NCBI GenBank assembly: GCA_938003855.1
Contig: CALKXD010000049.1
Coordinates: 27,267-91,266 of the forward strand
Direction of reading: 5' to 3'
Length of the DNA stretch: 64,000 nucleotides
Source of the DNA: an uncultured Granulosicoccaceae bacterium
GTDB taxonomy: Bacteria; Pseudomonadota; Gammaproteobacteria; Granulosicoccales; Granulosicoccaceae
The notes below the pieces were generated by a model, which saw only the letters and a list, made by a program, of their open reading frames with translations, had not been told where the DNA came from and searched no databases. Shown here in pieces: positions 9,240-17,801 of the stretch. Numbering within the stretch: the first letter of the stretch is position 1; each line of letters opens with the position of its first letter. The position numbers were made by a program, and so were the translations under genes.

Positions 9240-9932
9240 TTGATAAAACTACATTACTTTGCCGGGCGCGGTCGCGCAGAAACAACTCGCTGGATGCTGG
9301 CTGCCTGTGAAATCGCATTTCAGAACGCTGTGGTTCAGTCACCGGCTGAACTCGCGGCGTTGCGTGTGTCCGGCAAACTGCCATTCGATCAATTACCCCT
9401 GCTCGAGATTGACAATCAGTGCATCAGTCAGTCCACAGCGCTTATTCGCTATCTGGCGCGGCGTGGTGATTTTTATGGTGACAACAATAACGACGCACTG
9501 TGGTGTGACATGGTGGCCGGTACCGTCGCCGATCTGGCCGAAGCCGCGATGCAGGCAGCATTTCAGGCGGACACAGGTCTGGCCGTGTCGATGATGCAAT
9601 CGCGTCTGGATAAGTTCGGCCCACGATTCGAGTCGCGCCTCGGACAGGTTGGTACCGGCTTTATTGTCGGCAGTCGCGTAACCTTTGCGGATATTGTGCT
9701 GGCGTCGGCTCTGACAGATTATCTGGAACTGGCACCGTCCTGTCTGCAGGGTTATCCGCTGCTGACCCAACTTCAGACCCGCATCACCGGGTTGCCCGGC
9801 ATCGCGAGATACCTTGATTCACCAGAACGCTATCCAGTACCTGGGGATGAGTATGTCATGAGCGTTGCCCGGGTACTGCAACGGCCACTGCCGTCGCACA
9901 TGGCTGACCCGAACCAATTTGTTGTCGGGTAG
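9240..9932 (+). CDS. Glutathione S-transferase family protein, sigma-like
   Basis: The start is TTG at 9240 preceded by AAAGGA. The 230-residue product has an N-terminal thioredoxin-like domain with the catalytic-type Tyr in LHYFAGRGRAE, the cis-Pro segment QLPLLEID and the glutathione-contacting ISQSTALIRYLAR. An all-helical C-terminal domain follows (about residues 85-205). The Tyr plus GRGRAE pattern resembles the sigma class. It is a cytoplasmic enzyme that conjugates or isomerises electrophilic substrates with glutathione; the real substrate is unknown, possibly an intermediate of the neighbouring pathways. Confidence 0.88.
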   Translation: MIKLHYFAGRGRAETTRWMLAACEIAFQNAVVQSPAELAALRVSGKLPFDQLPLLEIDNQCISQSTALIRYLARRGDFYGDNNNDALWCDMVAGTVADLAEAAMQAAFQADTGLAVSMMQSRLDKFGPRFESRLGQVGTGFIVGSRVTFADIVLASALTDYLELAPSCLQGYPLLTQLQTRITGLPGIARYLDSPERYPVPGDEYVMSVARVLQRPLPSHMADPNQFVVG

Positions 9933-10001
9933 TGTTTGAGCAAATAGCTCGGGCTGTTGGTGCTGCGCCCGACAGCCAATTCAGTCAATCATTGAGAGTA
10001 A

Positions 10002-10685
10002 CTAATCAGCCAGCTGAAAGGGACAGGGGCTGACGCCCTTGATGGTTTCACCGGTGACAGGGTGGGTAAACTGCAGTGACTCAGCGTGCAGCATCAGTCG
10101 AGCAGCACTTCGATGGCTTAAGTCATTACCATAGAGGTCGCACCCGAGAATAGGATGACCTATGGCCTGGCTGTGGATTCTTAACTGATGTGCGCGGCCG
10201 GTTTCCGGCGTGAAGGTTACAAGCGTTCCCGCCGGCGAATCCAGCCGCGCCTCGACGCGGTAGTGTGTGAGTGCAGGTTTGCCGGTTGCAGCGCAGATTT
10301 TTAAACGCGGAAAAATAACCGGGTCTTTTGCTATTGGAAAGTCGATCCTGCCATGGTCCTGCGCAAGGTGCCCCTGCAACAGCGCTTTATACTGCTTGAG
10401 TATTGTGCGTTGCTGGAATTGCCGGGTCAGATGGCCGTTCACCGGCTTGTTGAGCGCAACTACCATCATCCCTGAAGTACCGAAATCCAGTCGATGTGCC
10501 AGTGTCGCTGTCGGGAAATCCTGCGTCAGCCGGTAGTGAACCGAGTCTTTGTTGAGCGGGTTTTTACCCGACAGGCTCAGCAGTCCGGAAGGCTTGGCGA
10601 TCAGAATCAGATCGTCGTCCTGATAAACGATCTCGATGTCGTCAGGGCAGGCAGGTGCTACAAAGGTGTCGGTAATTCTGGTCAC
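10002..10685 (-). CDS. rluA: RluA-family pseudouridine synthase
   Basis: The 227-residue product contains the family catalytic motif HRLDFGTSG, whose Asp attacks the uridine. It also has VALNKPVNGHL, ETGRAHQLRIH and GHPILG, in the order and spacing of E. coli RluA. Length and the opening YQDDDLILIAKPSGLLS segment fit RluA, which modifies 23S rRNA U746 and tRNA U32, rather than the longer S4-domain-containing RluC/RluD. No S4 domain is present. It is transcribed alone on the minus strand. Confidence 0.85.
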   Translation of the reverse strand: MTRITDTFVAPACPDDIEIVYQDDDLILIAKPSGLLSLSGKNPLNKDSVHYRLTQDFPTATLAHRLDFGTSGMMVVALNKPVNGHLTRQFQQRTILKQYKALLQGHLAQDHGRIDFPIAKDPVIFPRLKICAATGKPALTHYRVEARLDSPAGTLVTFTPETGRAHQLRIHSQAIGHPILGCDLYGNDLSHRSAARLMLHAESLQFTHPVTGETIKGVSPCPFQLAD

Positions 10686-11027
10686 GTCGGGTGGCTGTGT
10701 ACGATTGGATTAATGCGAGTCGCGCAACCCTCAGATCCACGCCCATCAGTTACTATTGCCAATATCGCTACCGCTGTCAACATGGCAGCGTTTCGCGTTT
10801 ACCAGAGACGGAGCGGCTGTGCTGACAGGAGGCGGGCGGCTGTGAGTGGTGCCTTTGACGCTTATGCAGATAATCCCGGTTGTGGCCTGGGATAGGTGCG
10901 GTGTGAGCACCAGGCAGAAGTCGATTTTCATAGTGCGGCAGGGTCGGCAACATCACCATGAGACTGGTAGACTTCGACTGGTGATTAACCCAAAATAGCC
11001 TTGCTCGTGTGAACCGGAGGTCTCTCT
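10686..11027. other. Gene-free 342 bp between divergent rluA and PhyH genes
   Basis: No coding frame is supported. It must hold the two divergent promoters. A strong GGAGG ribosome-binding site at 11016-11020 belongs to the downstream oxygenase gene. No convincing sigma-70 pair was found by eye. Confidence 0.5.
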
Positions 11028-11981
11028 ATGCTGAACGAATCTCAAGTCAGACAATTTGAAGAACAAGGCTATCTGGTGGTGCCTGATCTTCTCGACGCGG
11101 GACTGCTCGACGATATCAAGGCCGAGTACAAAGACAAGCTGAGCAGCTTGTGCCGTGACTGGAGCGGCGAAGGGAAACTCCCGGACGTTGCCGACAGAAG
11201 CTTTAACGATCAGTTGCAGGCGGTGGTCGATGCCGGACTCGACTATTTTCAGCCGCTGGATATCTCGTGGCCGATTGCCGAGTTCCCGGACAATACACCG
11301 ATTCACCTCGGTGAGAGTGTTTTCCGCATGACCCGCAACCGACGAACACTCGACGCACTCGAGTGTCTGATTGGCACGGAGATCACCAGCAACCCGATTC
11401 AGCATGTTCGCATAAAACCGCCACTGACTGATGTGGCCAGTGGCGAAAACCGCGCCCACATTGTCGGCACCGACTGGCATCAGGATCGCGCAGTGGCTCG
11501 TGAAGAAGCCGATACCACACGCATGGTGACAGTCTGGATTGCGATCACCGATGCAACACTCGACAATGGCTGCCTGCAGGTGATCCCCGGTTCACATAAA
11601 AACAGCATGCATACACATTGCCCCTCGACTCAGTTAGGCATACCGCATGATCGCATTAACCTGAATGACGCCACGCCTCTACCGGTGGCTGCCGGTGGTG
11701 CGGTGTTGTTTCATCCCTTAACTATTCATGGCTCACGCGAGAACCACAGCCGGTCGATTCGCTGGAGTTTTGATCTTCGCTACAACGTAACCGGTGAGCC
11801 CACCGGTCGGCCTCAGTTTCCGGAATTTGTAGTGCGCAGCCAGACCGCGCCAGACACGGAACTGCATGACTACAACGCCTGGCGTGAGTTGTGGATGAAT
11901 ACAAAAAGCCGGTACGCCAATAAGTATCAGGATCCGCTGTCTTACCATCGATGGGACGGTGCAAGTTCTATTTGTGCGTAA
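11028..11981 (+). CDS. Phytanoyl-CoA dioxygenase (PhyH) family protein, second copy
   Basis: The 317-residue product starts at an ATG preceded by GGAGG. It carries the Fe(II) triad H151-x-D153 (TDWHQDRAV) and H234 (LTIHGSRENHS), with R245 as candidate 2-oxoglutarate ligand, and the VIPGSHK segment typical of the family. It is only distantly similar to the PhyH protein at 6253, so it is not a recent duplicate. The substrate is unknown; phytanoyl-CoA itself is unlikely in bacteria. It stands alone, with long gaps on both sides. Confidence 0.88.
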   Translation: MLNESQVRQFEEQGYLVVPDLLDAGLLDDIKAEYKDKLSSLCRDWSGEGKLPDVADRSFNDQLQAVVDAGLDYFQPLDISWPIAEFPDNTPIHLGESVFRMTRNRRTLDALECLIGTEITSNPIQHVRIKPPLTDVASGENRAHIVGTDWHQDRAVAREEADTTRMVTVWIAITDATLDNGCLQVIPGSHKNSMHTHCPSTQLGIPHDRINLNDATPLPVAAGGAVLFHPLTIHGSRENHSRSIRWSFDLRYNVTGEPTGRPQFPEFVVRSQTAPDTELHDYNAWRELWMNTKSRYANKYQDPLSYHRWDGASSICA

Positions 11982-12389
11982 CCGGCCGGTTGCAACAACC
12001 TGAGTCAGAATGACGCCTGTTTCTACATCAGATGCTCCGCACGTTGAAACGCAGGATCTTCTAACCGAACCTACCTAGGCTATTGACGCAATTGTCTCTC
12101 GGGCAGATGTGCCGTGTCGAAAATATGTATCCGGAAGTGCACTTGCTGTGCGGGCCGGCTTCTCATCTGCTCAGTGCACTGGGGCCGCCGATTGCGGTTG
12201 CCGATGCCCACAGGGTCAATGTGAGGTCATCGGTGTTTGGCCAAGTGAGTGCGTTTTTTGTCTAGTTGATGTTCGCACCCCGGTCGTTTTATTGCAGCGT
12301 GCCCGATTACCGCTGCTGCTGTGCACAGGACTGAATATTGCGTGGTGTGGTGAATTTTGCATCGACGGTAAAGAGGTCAGCCGGTACCT
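11982..12389. other. Gene-free 408 bp upstream of the sulfotransferase gene
   Basis: Two overlapping frames of 60-95 codons are open here but neither has coding character or a recognisable motif. The region ends in the AGAGG ribosome-binding site of the sulfotransferase gene. I see no further structure. Confidence 0.5.
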
Positions 12390-13157
12390 ATGTTAGAAGA
12401 AGACAAATCGTTCCTGTTTGTGTGCGGGTGTCCGCGCTCCGGAACCACCGCACTCTGGCAGATGCTGATGGGCAGTGCGGATATCTTTCTCGGTGTTGAG
12501 CGATTCGGCGGCTACATGACGAGGCACAATATTGGCACACTGGAGGCGGCAAACTATGAAAAAAAACGCTTCTTCGATATGCAGGATGGCGATACCCACT
12601 ACAACGACCTGGCTTCATTTCATATGTTTAAGCCCTGGTTTCCCACCGCAGAGAAAGACTACGACGCAGCGTCACTGATTGGCGATAAGATCCCCAGATT
12701 GTATTGGGACTTTGATCGATTTGCTGAACGTTTCCCGGGTGCCAAAGTAATTTTTATCGTTCGCAATGTGTTTGATGTATGTCTGAGCTATCAACGGCGA
12801 AAAGAGAACCAGCAAGATCCCTGGAGTCTCGATTACCGCAAAGCTGTCGAGGAGTGGAATCAGAGCATTCACTGTTTTTTGGAATCAGCAGGCAAAGAGT
12901 TTTCCGGCCTGGTTGTGAATTACGAAGACCTATTCCCGGTTGATGAATCCCCGGCGGCAGCAGCGGCAGTTGAGCGGATTATTAGTTTTACCGGCGTCAC
13001 AGATGGACACCGCCTGGTGCAGTCGCATGATGCACTGATTAGGAAAGCACCGGGGGTTGAGGGCAATCGCCTAGGTGACAAACTCGGGGCACAGGCCAAG
13101 CGACATATACTGCTGGAAGCTGATGTCGATAGTTACCGGCAATTATCCCGTATTTAA
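12390..13157 (+). CDS. Sulfotransferase family protein
   Basis: The 255-residue product opens with the 5'-phosphosulfate loop CGCPRSGTTALWQML, which binds PAPS. A second PAPS-binding segment is VIFIVRNVFDVCLSY (about residues 113-127), with the Arg and the following Ser/Tyr positions expected to contact the 3'-phosphate. The size is typical of bacterial cytosolic sulfotransferases. The acceptor (lipid, sugar or small molecule) cannot be read from the sequence. A hairpin followed by TTTT lies 35 bp after the stop, so it is probably a single-gene transcript. Confidence 0.85.
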   Translation: MLEEDKSFLFVCGCPRSGTTALWQMLMGSADIFLGVERFGGYMTRHNIGTLEAANYEKKRFFDMQDGDTHYNDLASFHMFKPWFPTAEKDYDAASLIGDKIPRLYWDFDRFAERFPGAKVIFIVRNVFDVCLSYQRRKENQQDPWSLDYRKAVEEWNQSIHCFLESAGKEFSGLVVNYEDLFPVDESPAAAAAVERIISFTGVTDGHRLVQSHDALIRKAPGVEGNRLGDKLGAQAKRHILLEADVDSYRQLSRI

Positions 13158-13191
13158 AGATACCCCGTAACCTGTGTGACAACCGGCCCCT

Positions 13192-13211
13192 GCACACGCG
13201 GGTGTGCTTTT
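13192..13211 (+). terminator. Rho-independent terminator after the sulfotransferase gene
   Basis: GCACAC at 13192-13197 pairs with GTGTGC at 13202-13207 around a 4-nt loop, followed directly by TTTT. The short stem and U-run make a modest intrinsic terminator that separates the sulfotransferase gene from the pspA group. Confidence 0.6.
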
Positions 13212-13470
13212 AATTCTGTGATCATATCAGGTCAGAAGGACTCCGTTGCGGCAGATTAACACTGCACATCGTGTGGTCCATAGGGGGCGACCACCGCATT
13301 GAGGCAGGTAATGTCATGGCCTGCGGTAGCGTTCGGTGCGTTAACTATCGTTGTACAGTTGAGCGCTGGTTATAGATCTGCCGGGGTATGTGGTCACACT
13401 CTCTGTGAACCCGCTAAAGCTGGTACACCCGATGCCGCTAAGTGCGGCGATAAAACGGAGGGGATTACCG
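13212..13470. other. Gene-free leader upstream of the pspA-like gene
   Basis: Together with the terminator this leaves 313 bp without a gene. A strong GGAGG ribosome-binding site is at 13457-13461. I found no sigma-54 type -24/-12 element, which drives pspA in enterobacteria, and no good sigma-70 pair. A different mode of control is therefore likely (inference). Confidence 0.45.
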
Positions 13471-14130
13471 ATGGCAGGACTACTACGGCGGTTAAAAAAC
13501 GTGATCAGTGCAGAGGCGCACGATATCATCGACAGCCACGAATCGCCTGATCGGATCGCACGGCAGCTGGTTAGAGAAGCCACTGACAAAGTAGCCGCTG
13601 CGCAGAAGCTGACGATCAATGCGGTTGCCAGTGAAAAGCAACTCGCACAGCAACTTAAAGATCACTCAGAGAAGGCCGCAAAGGCGCAGTCCATTGCCGC
13701 CAGAGCGCTTAGCCATCAGGATGAAGTCGGTGCCCGTCGCGGGCTCGAAGATAAGCTTCATCATCAGAAGCTGGTAGATACACTAACACCGCAACTCGCG
13801 AGCGCAAGGTCTAACAGTGACAGCCTGAAGAAGCAGCTGCTATCGCTTCAGCAGCAGCTGAACACCTTAAAGACCGAGCAACTGGCTATTGAGGCCCGCT
13901 TCAACGGTGCCAAAGCCACCGGAAAAATAGATCAGATGAGTGCTGATCTGGCTATGGCAGACGACACAGACAGTCGTTTACAGCGCGCCAATTCCATGGT
14001 GTCTGTCATGGAAGCGCGTAATCAGGCGGTAGCAGAAGTCAATGCGGTCACCCATCCCGATGCCAGCATGGATAGTAACGCTGATCTGGAGATGGAAATG
14101 GAAAACCTGCGCAAGCAAGTCGGCGGGTAG
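13471..14130 (+). CDS. pspA: PspA/IM30 family protein
   Basis: The 219-residue product starts at MAGLLRRLKNVIS, the amphipathic N-terminal helix by which PspA/IM30 proteins dock on the inner membrane, preceded by GGAGG. An N-terminal extension to 13390 is open but does not match the family and is rejected. The rest is almost wholly alpha-helical coiled coil with the PspA-like DSHESPDRIARQLVREA segment. The family (ESCRT-III relatives) forms oligomers that stabilise damaged membranes. No PspB, PspC or PspF gene is adjacent; instead the three following genes encode unusual membrane proteins. Two GC-rich hairpins lie in the 272 bp downstream (about 14172-14219). Confidence 0.85.
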   Translation: MAGLLRRLKNVISAEAHDIIDSHESPDRIARQLVREATDKVAAAQKLTINAVASEKQLAQQLKDHSEKAAKAQSIAARALSHQDEVGARRGLEDKLHHQKLVDTLTPQLASARSNSDSLKKQLLSLQQQLNTLKTEQLAIEARFNGAKATGKIDQMSADLAMADDTDSRLQRANSMVSVMEARNQAVAEVNAVTHPDASMDSNADLEMEMENLRKQVGG

Positions 14131-14402
14131 ACCGACTGCGTCATCGGGACGGCTTTTGCCATCAGCGCAAGACCGAAGCGTCGGTTGGACGGCAAAACAT
14201 GCCCGCTGCAGGGGCGGGCTCAGTGGCTGCCCTGTGCGGTAGGATTGCGGGGTGTGCTGAATATATCGCTTGGCGGTAGCTGTCCTGCAAACCGGGCGCT
14301 CACGCCGTTGTGGCGACCACGCCAAACCTGAAGCACCTGCGTCGGCTCGCTGCTAAGTCGGGCCGGTCATCATGCAATGCTAAGGCAGTAACGGAGACGT
14401 TT

Positions 14403-14747
14403 ATGGATAACAGGCACCGTTTTATCGTCGGCGGGTTATTCCTGTGTCACGGGATGGTTCGTGTCGGACTGGGGTTTATGATACTAGCCGCTCATACAGA
14501 ATTGAATTTCAGTGCCGTGATGATACTGTTTGCCATGGCCGTCCCGTCGCTTTTCGGTGGCTACAACCTTCTCGCTGGTAACGCTTCGGCACACAGCATT
14601 TTGTCCATTGCAGCGGTGGTTAATCTGTTTGACTTTCCGTTTGGCACGGTGCTGGCGGTCTATTATTACTGGTTCTGGAAATATCAGTGTGCCGCGCCAC
14701 ACCCCTTCAAACACAACTCCGCGTCAAACACCGCGGTGTCAGGGTAG
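14403..14747 (+). CDS. Small polytopic membrane protein of unknown function
   Basis: From the ATG at 14403, preceded by GGAG, the product has 114 residues. Three to four hydrophobic segments are visible (about residues 8-28, 35-55, 63-85), ending in a short polar tail. The Trp/Tyr-rich VYYYWFWKYQ segment caps the last helix on the cytoplasmic side. I do not recognise the family. It is 6 bp upstream of the next gene and therefore in one operon with the two pilin-fold proteins, and probably with pspA. A role as membrane partner of that module is an inference. Confidence 0.7.
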   Translation: MDNRHRFIVGGLFLCHGMVRVGLGFMILAAHTELNFSAVMILFAMAVPSLFGGYNLLAGNASAHSILSIAAVVNLFDFPFGTVLAVYYYWFWKYQCAAPHPFKHNSASNTAVSG

Positions 14748-14753
14748 CGCAAC

Positions 14754-15422
14754 ATGCCTGTCTCGGAAAACTCAGGCTCGCTGTTGCACGAAGAGCTGGT
14801 AGCTCGTGTGGCGGCGCTCGATGGTAAGCAAAGCATCATCGACGGCAACCGGAAAACACTGGCGGCAACAGTCGAGGCGTTGGCTGAATGCACCACTGTT
14901 GATCGGACGGCAATTGAGGCAATTGCCGATCAGCTGTCGGTGCAATCCCGGTTTGTAGGTAATAACCAGTTATCCACTGAACAACAGCGAAAGCTTGCGA
15001 AAAAAACACGTCTGGCGAAGTACATCGCCATTGCCGCTGTCGTTTTGTTTTCCCTGAGTATGTTGAAGTGGCTTAACGTAAACAGCACCCTGAAAGCGGT
15101 GCTGCACGATATCTCGTCGGTGCAGAGTCGTACCGCAGATTTTCGTCTTCGCACGGGGCGCTACCCGCACGGCTTCGAGATGATTGGTTATTCTAGCGGT
15201 GCGCCGCAATTTCCTACTGTTCAAGCCATGGAGATGGGGCCACAGGGACAACTGCTGATAAGTACCGCCGGCTTTTTCGGTAGCCAGGTGCTATTAACTC
15301 CGGTGGCCTCAAATGATGGTTGGTCGACGTGGCAGTGTAGTACCAATGCAAGCTGGCTGTTTACCATCAGCGGCTGGTTATGTGAGTATCAATCATCTAT
15401 GCAGTTCAGCCATCTAAAGTGA
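14754..15422 (+). CDS. Membrane protein with cytoplasmic helical domain and pilin-like C-terminal domain (A)
   Basis: The 222-residue product has a polar helical N-terminal domain (about 1-85), one membrane helix (AKYIAIAAVVLFSLSMLKW, about 88-107) and an exported C-terminal domain. The exported part resembles type IV pilins: after the helix comes a heptad region with RTGRYPHGFEMIG. A late GQLLISTAGFF, LLTPVAS and WQCSTN segment ends in a second Cys (WLCEY), matching the pilin beta-sheet and disulfide D-loop. There is no prepilin-peptidase site before the helix, so the protein is anchored rather than processed. It is paralogous to the next gene. Function unknown. Confidence 0.72.
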   Translation: MPVSENSGSLLHEELVARVAALDGKQSIIDGNRKTLAATVEALAECTTVDRTAIEAIADQLSVQSRFVGNNQLSTEQQRKLAKKTRLAKYIAIAAVVLFSLSMLKWLNVNSTLKAVLHDISSVQSRTADFRLRTGRYPHGFEMIGYSSGAPQFPTVQAMEMGPQGQLLISTAGFFGSQVLLTPVASNDGWSTWQCSTNASWLFTISGWLCEYQSSMQFSHLK

Positions 15423-15472
15423 CTACAGCGTGAGTCGCTCTAATTTTTTGCAGGTCGATAACAGAGTCAGAG

Positions 15473-16177
15473 ATGGCAAAGCTTCAACAAACGTTGTGCG
15501 AAAAAGTTCTTGAGCAAGAGCAATGCGATGAGCAGAATCGTCAGGTACGGGATCGGATTGATGCGGTAGGCAGTGCATTGCTTGAGACTACCTCACTCAA
15601 CCGCCGGCAAATCAATGCCGTCGTCGTTAACCTGCAGGAAGAAGCGGCGACGCTTTCGGGCAGTGTTAACCCGCCACTATTCAAGCGGCCGTCGATTAAT
15701 CCGCAAATATTGCGTATCGTTGGCTATATTGCACTTGGGTTGCTGGCATACAGTGCGTTCAAATCGGCGCAAATAAACACCCTTAAGCTTGAGCAATCCT
15801 ATAACACGTCACAACACTCCCGCATCGATTTGCAGATTGGTGTCTCCAGATTCAGAGGCATGGCAGGGAGCATCTATCAAAATTTCTATAAGCAGCACAA
15901 AAAGTTTCCGGACACAGTAGACCTGATTAGCGGTGGCGATGGTACTGGCGGGTTGCAATATACGTCAACAGTTGTCGACAGGGTCCAGTTGTCGGGTAAC
16001 GGCAATATCAGACTCGAACTAACCGAATCGTATGGCTATAACCGCTGGGTAGAGCTGACGCCACGTTTGCAGGATCACCCGTTGTCAGTGGTAGTGAATT
16101 TCGACTGCCGCTCAAACGCCGAGAACAACCTATTGCATAACAACGGCCTATACTGGTGCGAGTATTCACCTGACTGA
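15473..16177 (+). CDS. Membrane protein with cytoplasmic helical domain and pilin-like C-terminal domain (B)
   Basis: This 234-residue protein has the same build as its upstream neighbour: a helical domain (about 1-75), one membrane helix (ILRIVGYIALGLLAYSAF) and an exported domain. The exported part has KKFPDTVDLI, GNIRLELTESYG, VELTPRLQ and two Cys near the end (NFDCRSN, WCEYS), as in the pilin D-region. The N-terminal domains of the two proteins align, sharing AL-x-E-x-T-x-x-x-R-x-x-I-x-A. It lies 50 bp downstream in the same direction. No prepilin cleavage site is present. The pair may be sensors or scaffolds for the PspA protein (inference). Confidence 0.72.
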   Translation: MAKLQQTLCEKVLEQEQCDEQNRQVRDRIDAVGSALLETTSLNRRQINAVVVNLQEEAATLSGSVNPPLFKRPSINPQILRIVGYIALGLLAYSAFKSAQINTLKLEQSYNTSQHSRIDLQIGVSRFRGMAGSIYQNFYKQHKKFPDTVDLISGGDGTGGLQYTSTVVDRVQLSGNGNIRLELTESYGYNRWVELTPRLQDHPLSVVVNFDCRSNAENNLLHNNGLYWCEYSPD

Positions 16178-16349
16178 TATCGGTATTGGTTGCCCGTACT
16201 GATAAACAGGTAGCGCGGTCCGCTACAGGGCCCGGGGTATAAAGCAGCAGTGACGCACTGTCGCTTCACCGCGCAACGCAGGCGACCTCTTGATGACCCC
16301 TGGATGCTGGTATCATTGGCCAGCCAACCGAATCCAGGACCCTTCAACA

Positions 16350-17438
16350 ATGACGCGACCCGCGAGTCACTCTGCAACACAACCCTTGATACTGGACGGC
16401 CACAACGATTTGCTGTCACGGCTGTATGTCGATGGCGGTGTACCGGCGGCTGAGTCATTTGTTACCGGTCGATCCACGCATCTTGACCTCGCACGTTGCA
16501 AGTCAGGAGGCTTTGGCGGTGGCTTTTTCGCGATCTATGTGCCGTCGCCCGGCGGGCGGGCAGGGCGCGATCAGCAAATGCAAAGTCTGCATTACGATTT
16601 ACCGCTGCCCGACCCGATCAGCGTCGGCGATGCACTGCCGGTAGCGCTGCAACAGGCGGCAATACTGGTCCGGCTGGAAGAACTTGCCGCACTGAAAATC
16701 TGCACGACCACAGCCGATATTCGCCGTTGCATGAACGACGGTATGATCGCCGCCATTATGCATATAGAAGGTTGCGAAGCGATAGATCCGGACTTCCATT
16801 CACTGGAGATATTGTATCGAGCCGGCCTGCGATCACTAGGGCCGGTATGGAGCCGCCATACCCTGTTTGCCGAAGGGGTACCGTTCCGGTTTCCTTCGTC
16901 ACCGGATACCGGTAATGGTCTTACCGCGCTGGGTGTTGAGCTGGTCAGGCGTTGCAACCGACGCGGCATACTGATTGATTTATCTCACATCAACGAAGCT
17001 GGCTTCTGGGATGTTGCAAAGCACTCGAGCCACCCGCTTGTTGCCACGCATTCCAATGCTCATCAGTTGTGCGAGCATGCGCGAAACCTGACTGACAGGC
17101 AACTCGCCGCTATTGCCGAAAGTGACGGCATGGTGGGGGTCAATTTCGGTACGGCGTTTCTGCGCGAGGATGGTCGGAAGTTACCGGATGTCGAGCTCGA
17201 AGTCATGTTGCGGCATTTTGATCACCTGATTTCTATTCTCGGTGAGGACCGTGTCGGTTTCGGCTCTGATTTTGACGGTACGGTTGTGCCTGACGCGATC
17301 GGTGATGTCGGCGGTTTGGCGTCGCTTCGGCAAGCGATGGTTGAGCATGGCTTTAATGAGGCGCTTATGCAAAAGCTCTGTCATGGTAACTGGCTGCGCG
17401 TGCTTGATTATACCTGGGGTGTGGCCACTACGGATTAA
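16350..17438 (+). CDS. Membrane dipeptidase, peptidase family M19
   Basis: From the ATG at 16350, after an AGGA site, the product has 362 residues, the usual family length. The zinc-binding signature is present: the H-x-D pair in LDGHNDLL, the bridging Glu in MHIEGCEAI, the His of VATHSNAH with a second His downstream, and the Asp of GFGSDFDG. The family (renal dipeptidase) cleaves dipeptides, including D-residue-containing ones, and is often cytoplasmic in bacteria. The open frame continues 60 bp upstream without support. The gene follows the pilin-fold genes on the same strand after 172 bp, and a functional link is uncertain. Confidence 0.9.
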   Translation: MTRPASHSATQPLILDGHNDLLSRLYVDGGVPAAESFVTGRSTHLDLARCKSGGFGGGFFAIYVPSPGGRAGRDQQMQSLHYDLPLPDPISVGDALPVALQQAAILVRLEELAALKICTTTADIRRCMNDGMIAAIMHIEGCEAIDPDFHSLEILYRAGLRSLGPVWSRHTLFAEGVPFRFPSSPDTGNGLTALGVELVRRCNRRGILIDLSHINEAGFWDVAKHSSHPLVATHSNAHQLCEHARNLTDRQLAAIAESDGMVGVNFGTAFLREDGRKLPDVELEVMLRHFDHLISILGEDRVGFGSDFDGTVVPDAIGDVGGLASLRQAMVEHGFNEALMQKLCHGNWLRVLDYTWGVATTD

Positions 17439-17801
17439 CCGGTCTCCTGCCCGTGGCCGGGGTTGCAGGCAGCAGTAATACGGTGATTGGTGTGCTGTCA
17501 GCGTGGCAGGTTCAGGCAGTTTCGGGCGGTTGTTTGCGGGGCGGTGATCGCAAAGTAACGGGCACTGCTGGCAGTGTGTGTCCCGGGAGGTGGTATGTAC
17601 CGCCGGTAAACCCGTTAAAGCCGTGTTGTGTCCGATTGCTTTGGCAGAGAACTTGCGTTTGATGTTTATTCGTCTACCCGAGTCCGCCAGAAAACACTGT
17701 TCTGTGTTGGCGCTCCACAAGCTGTACTAACTTAAGAATAATATCCTGATGGTGAGGCTGGTGACGGTAGAAAACAACAAGCAGTGTGGAGAAAATTAGC
17801 T
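17439..17801. other. Gene-free 363 bp upstream of the zinc-ribbon gene
   Basis: No coding frame is supported. Small inverted repeats are present, for example AACAC/GTGTT around 17693-17708 and a near-palindrome GGTGGTATGTACCGCC. An AT-rich stretch (about 17730-17745) could be the promoter of the downstream small gene. Nothing else was recognised. Confidence 0.45.

Noticed and set aside
10953..11480. 175-codon minus-strand frame overlapping the second PhyH gene
   Set aside because: It covers the conserved 5' part of the PhyH gene in antisense and shows no motif.
13390..13470. N-terminal extension of the PspA-like protein
   Set aside because: The GGAGG site and the amphipathic MAGLLRRLKNVI helix place the start at 13471.
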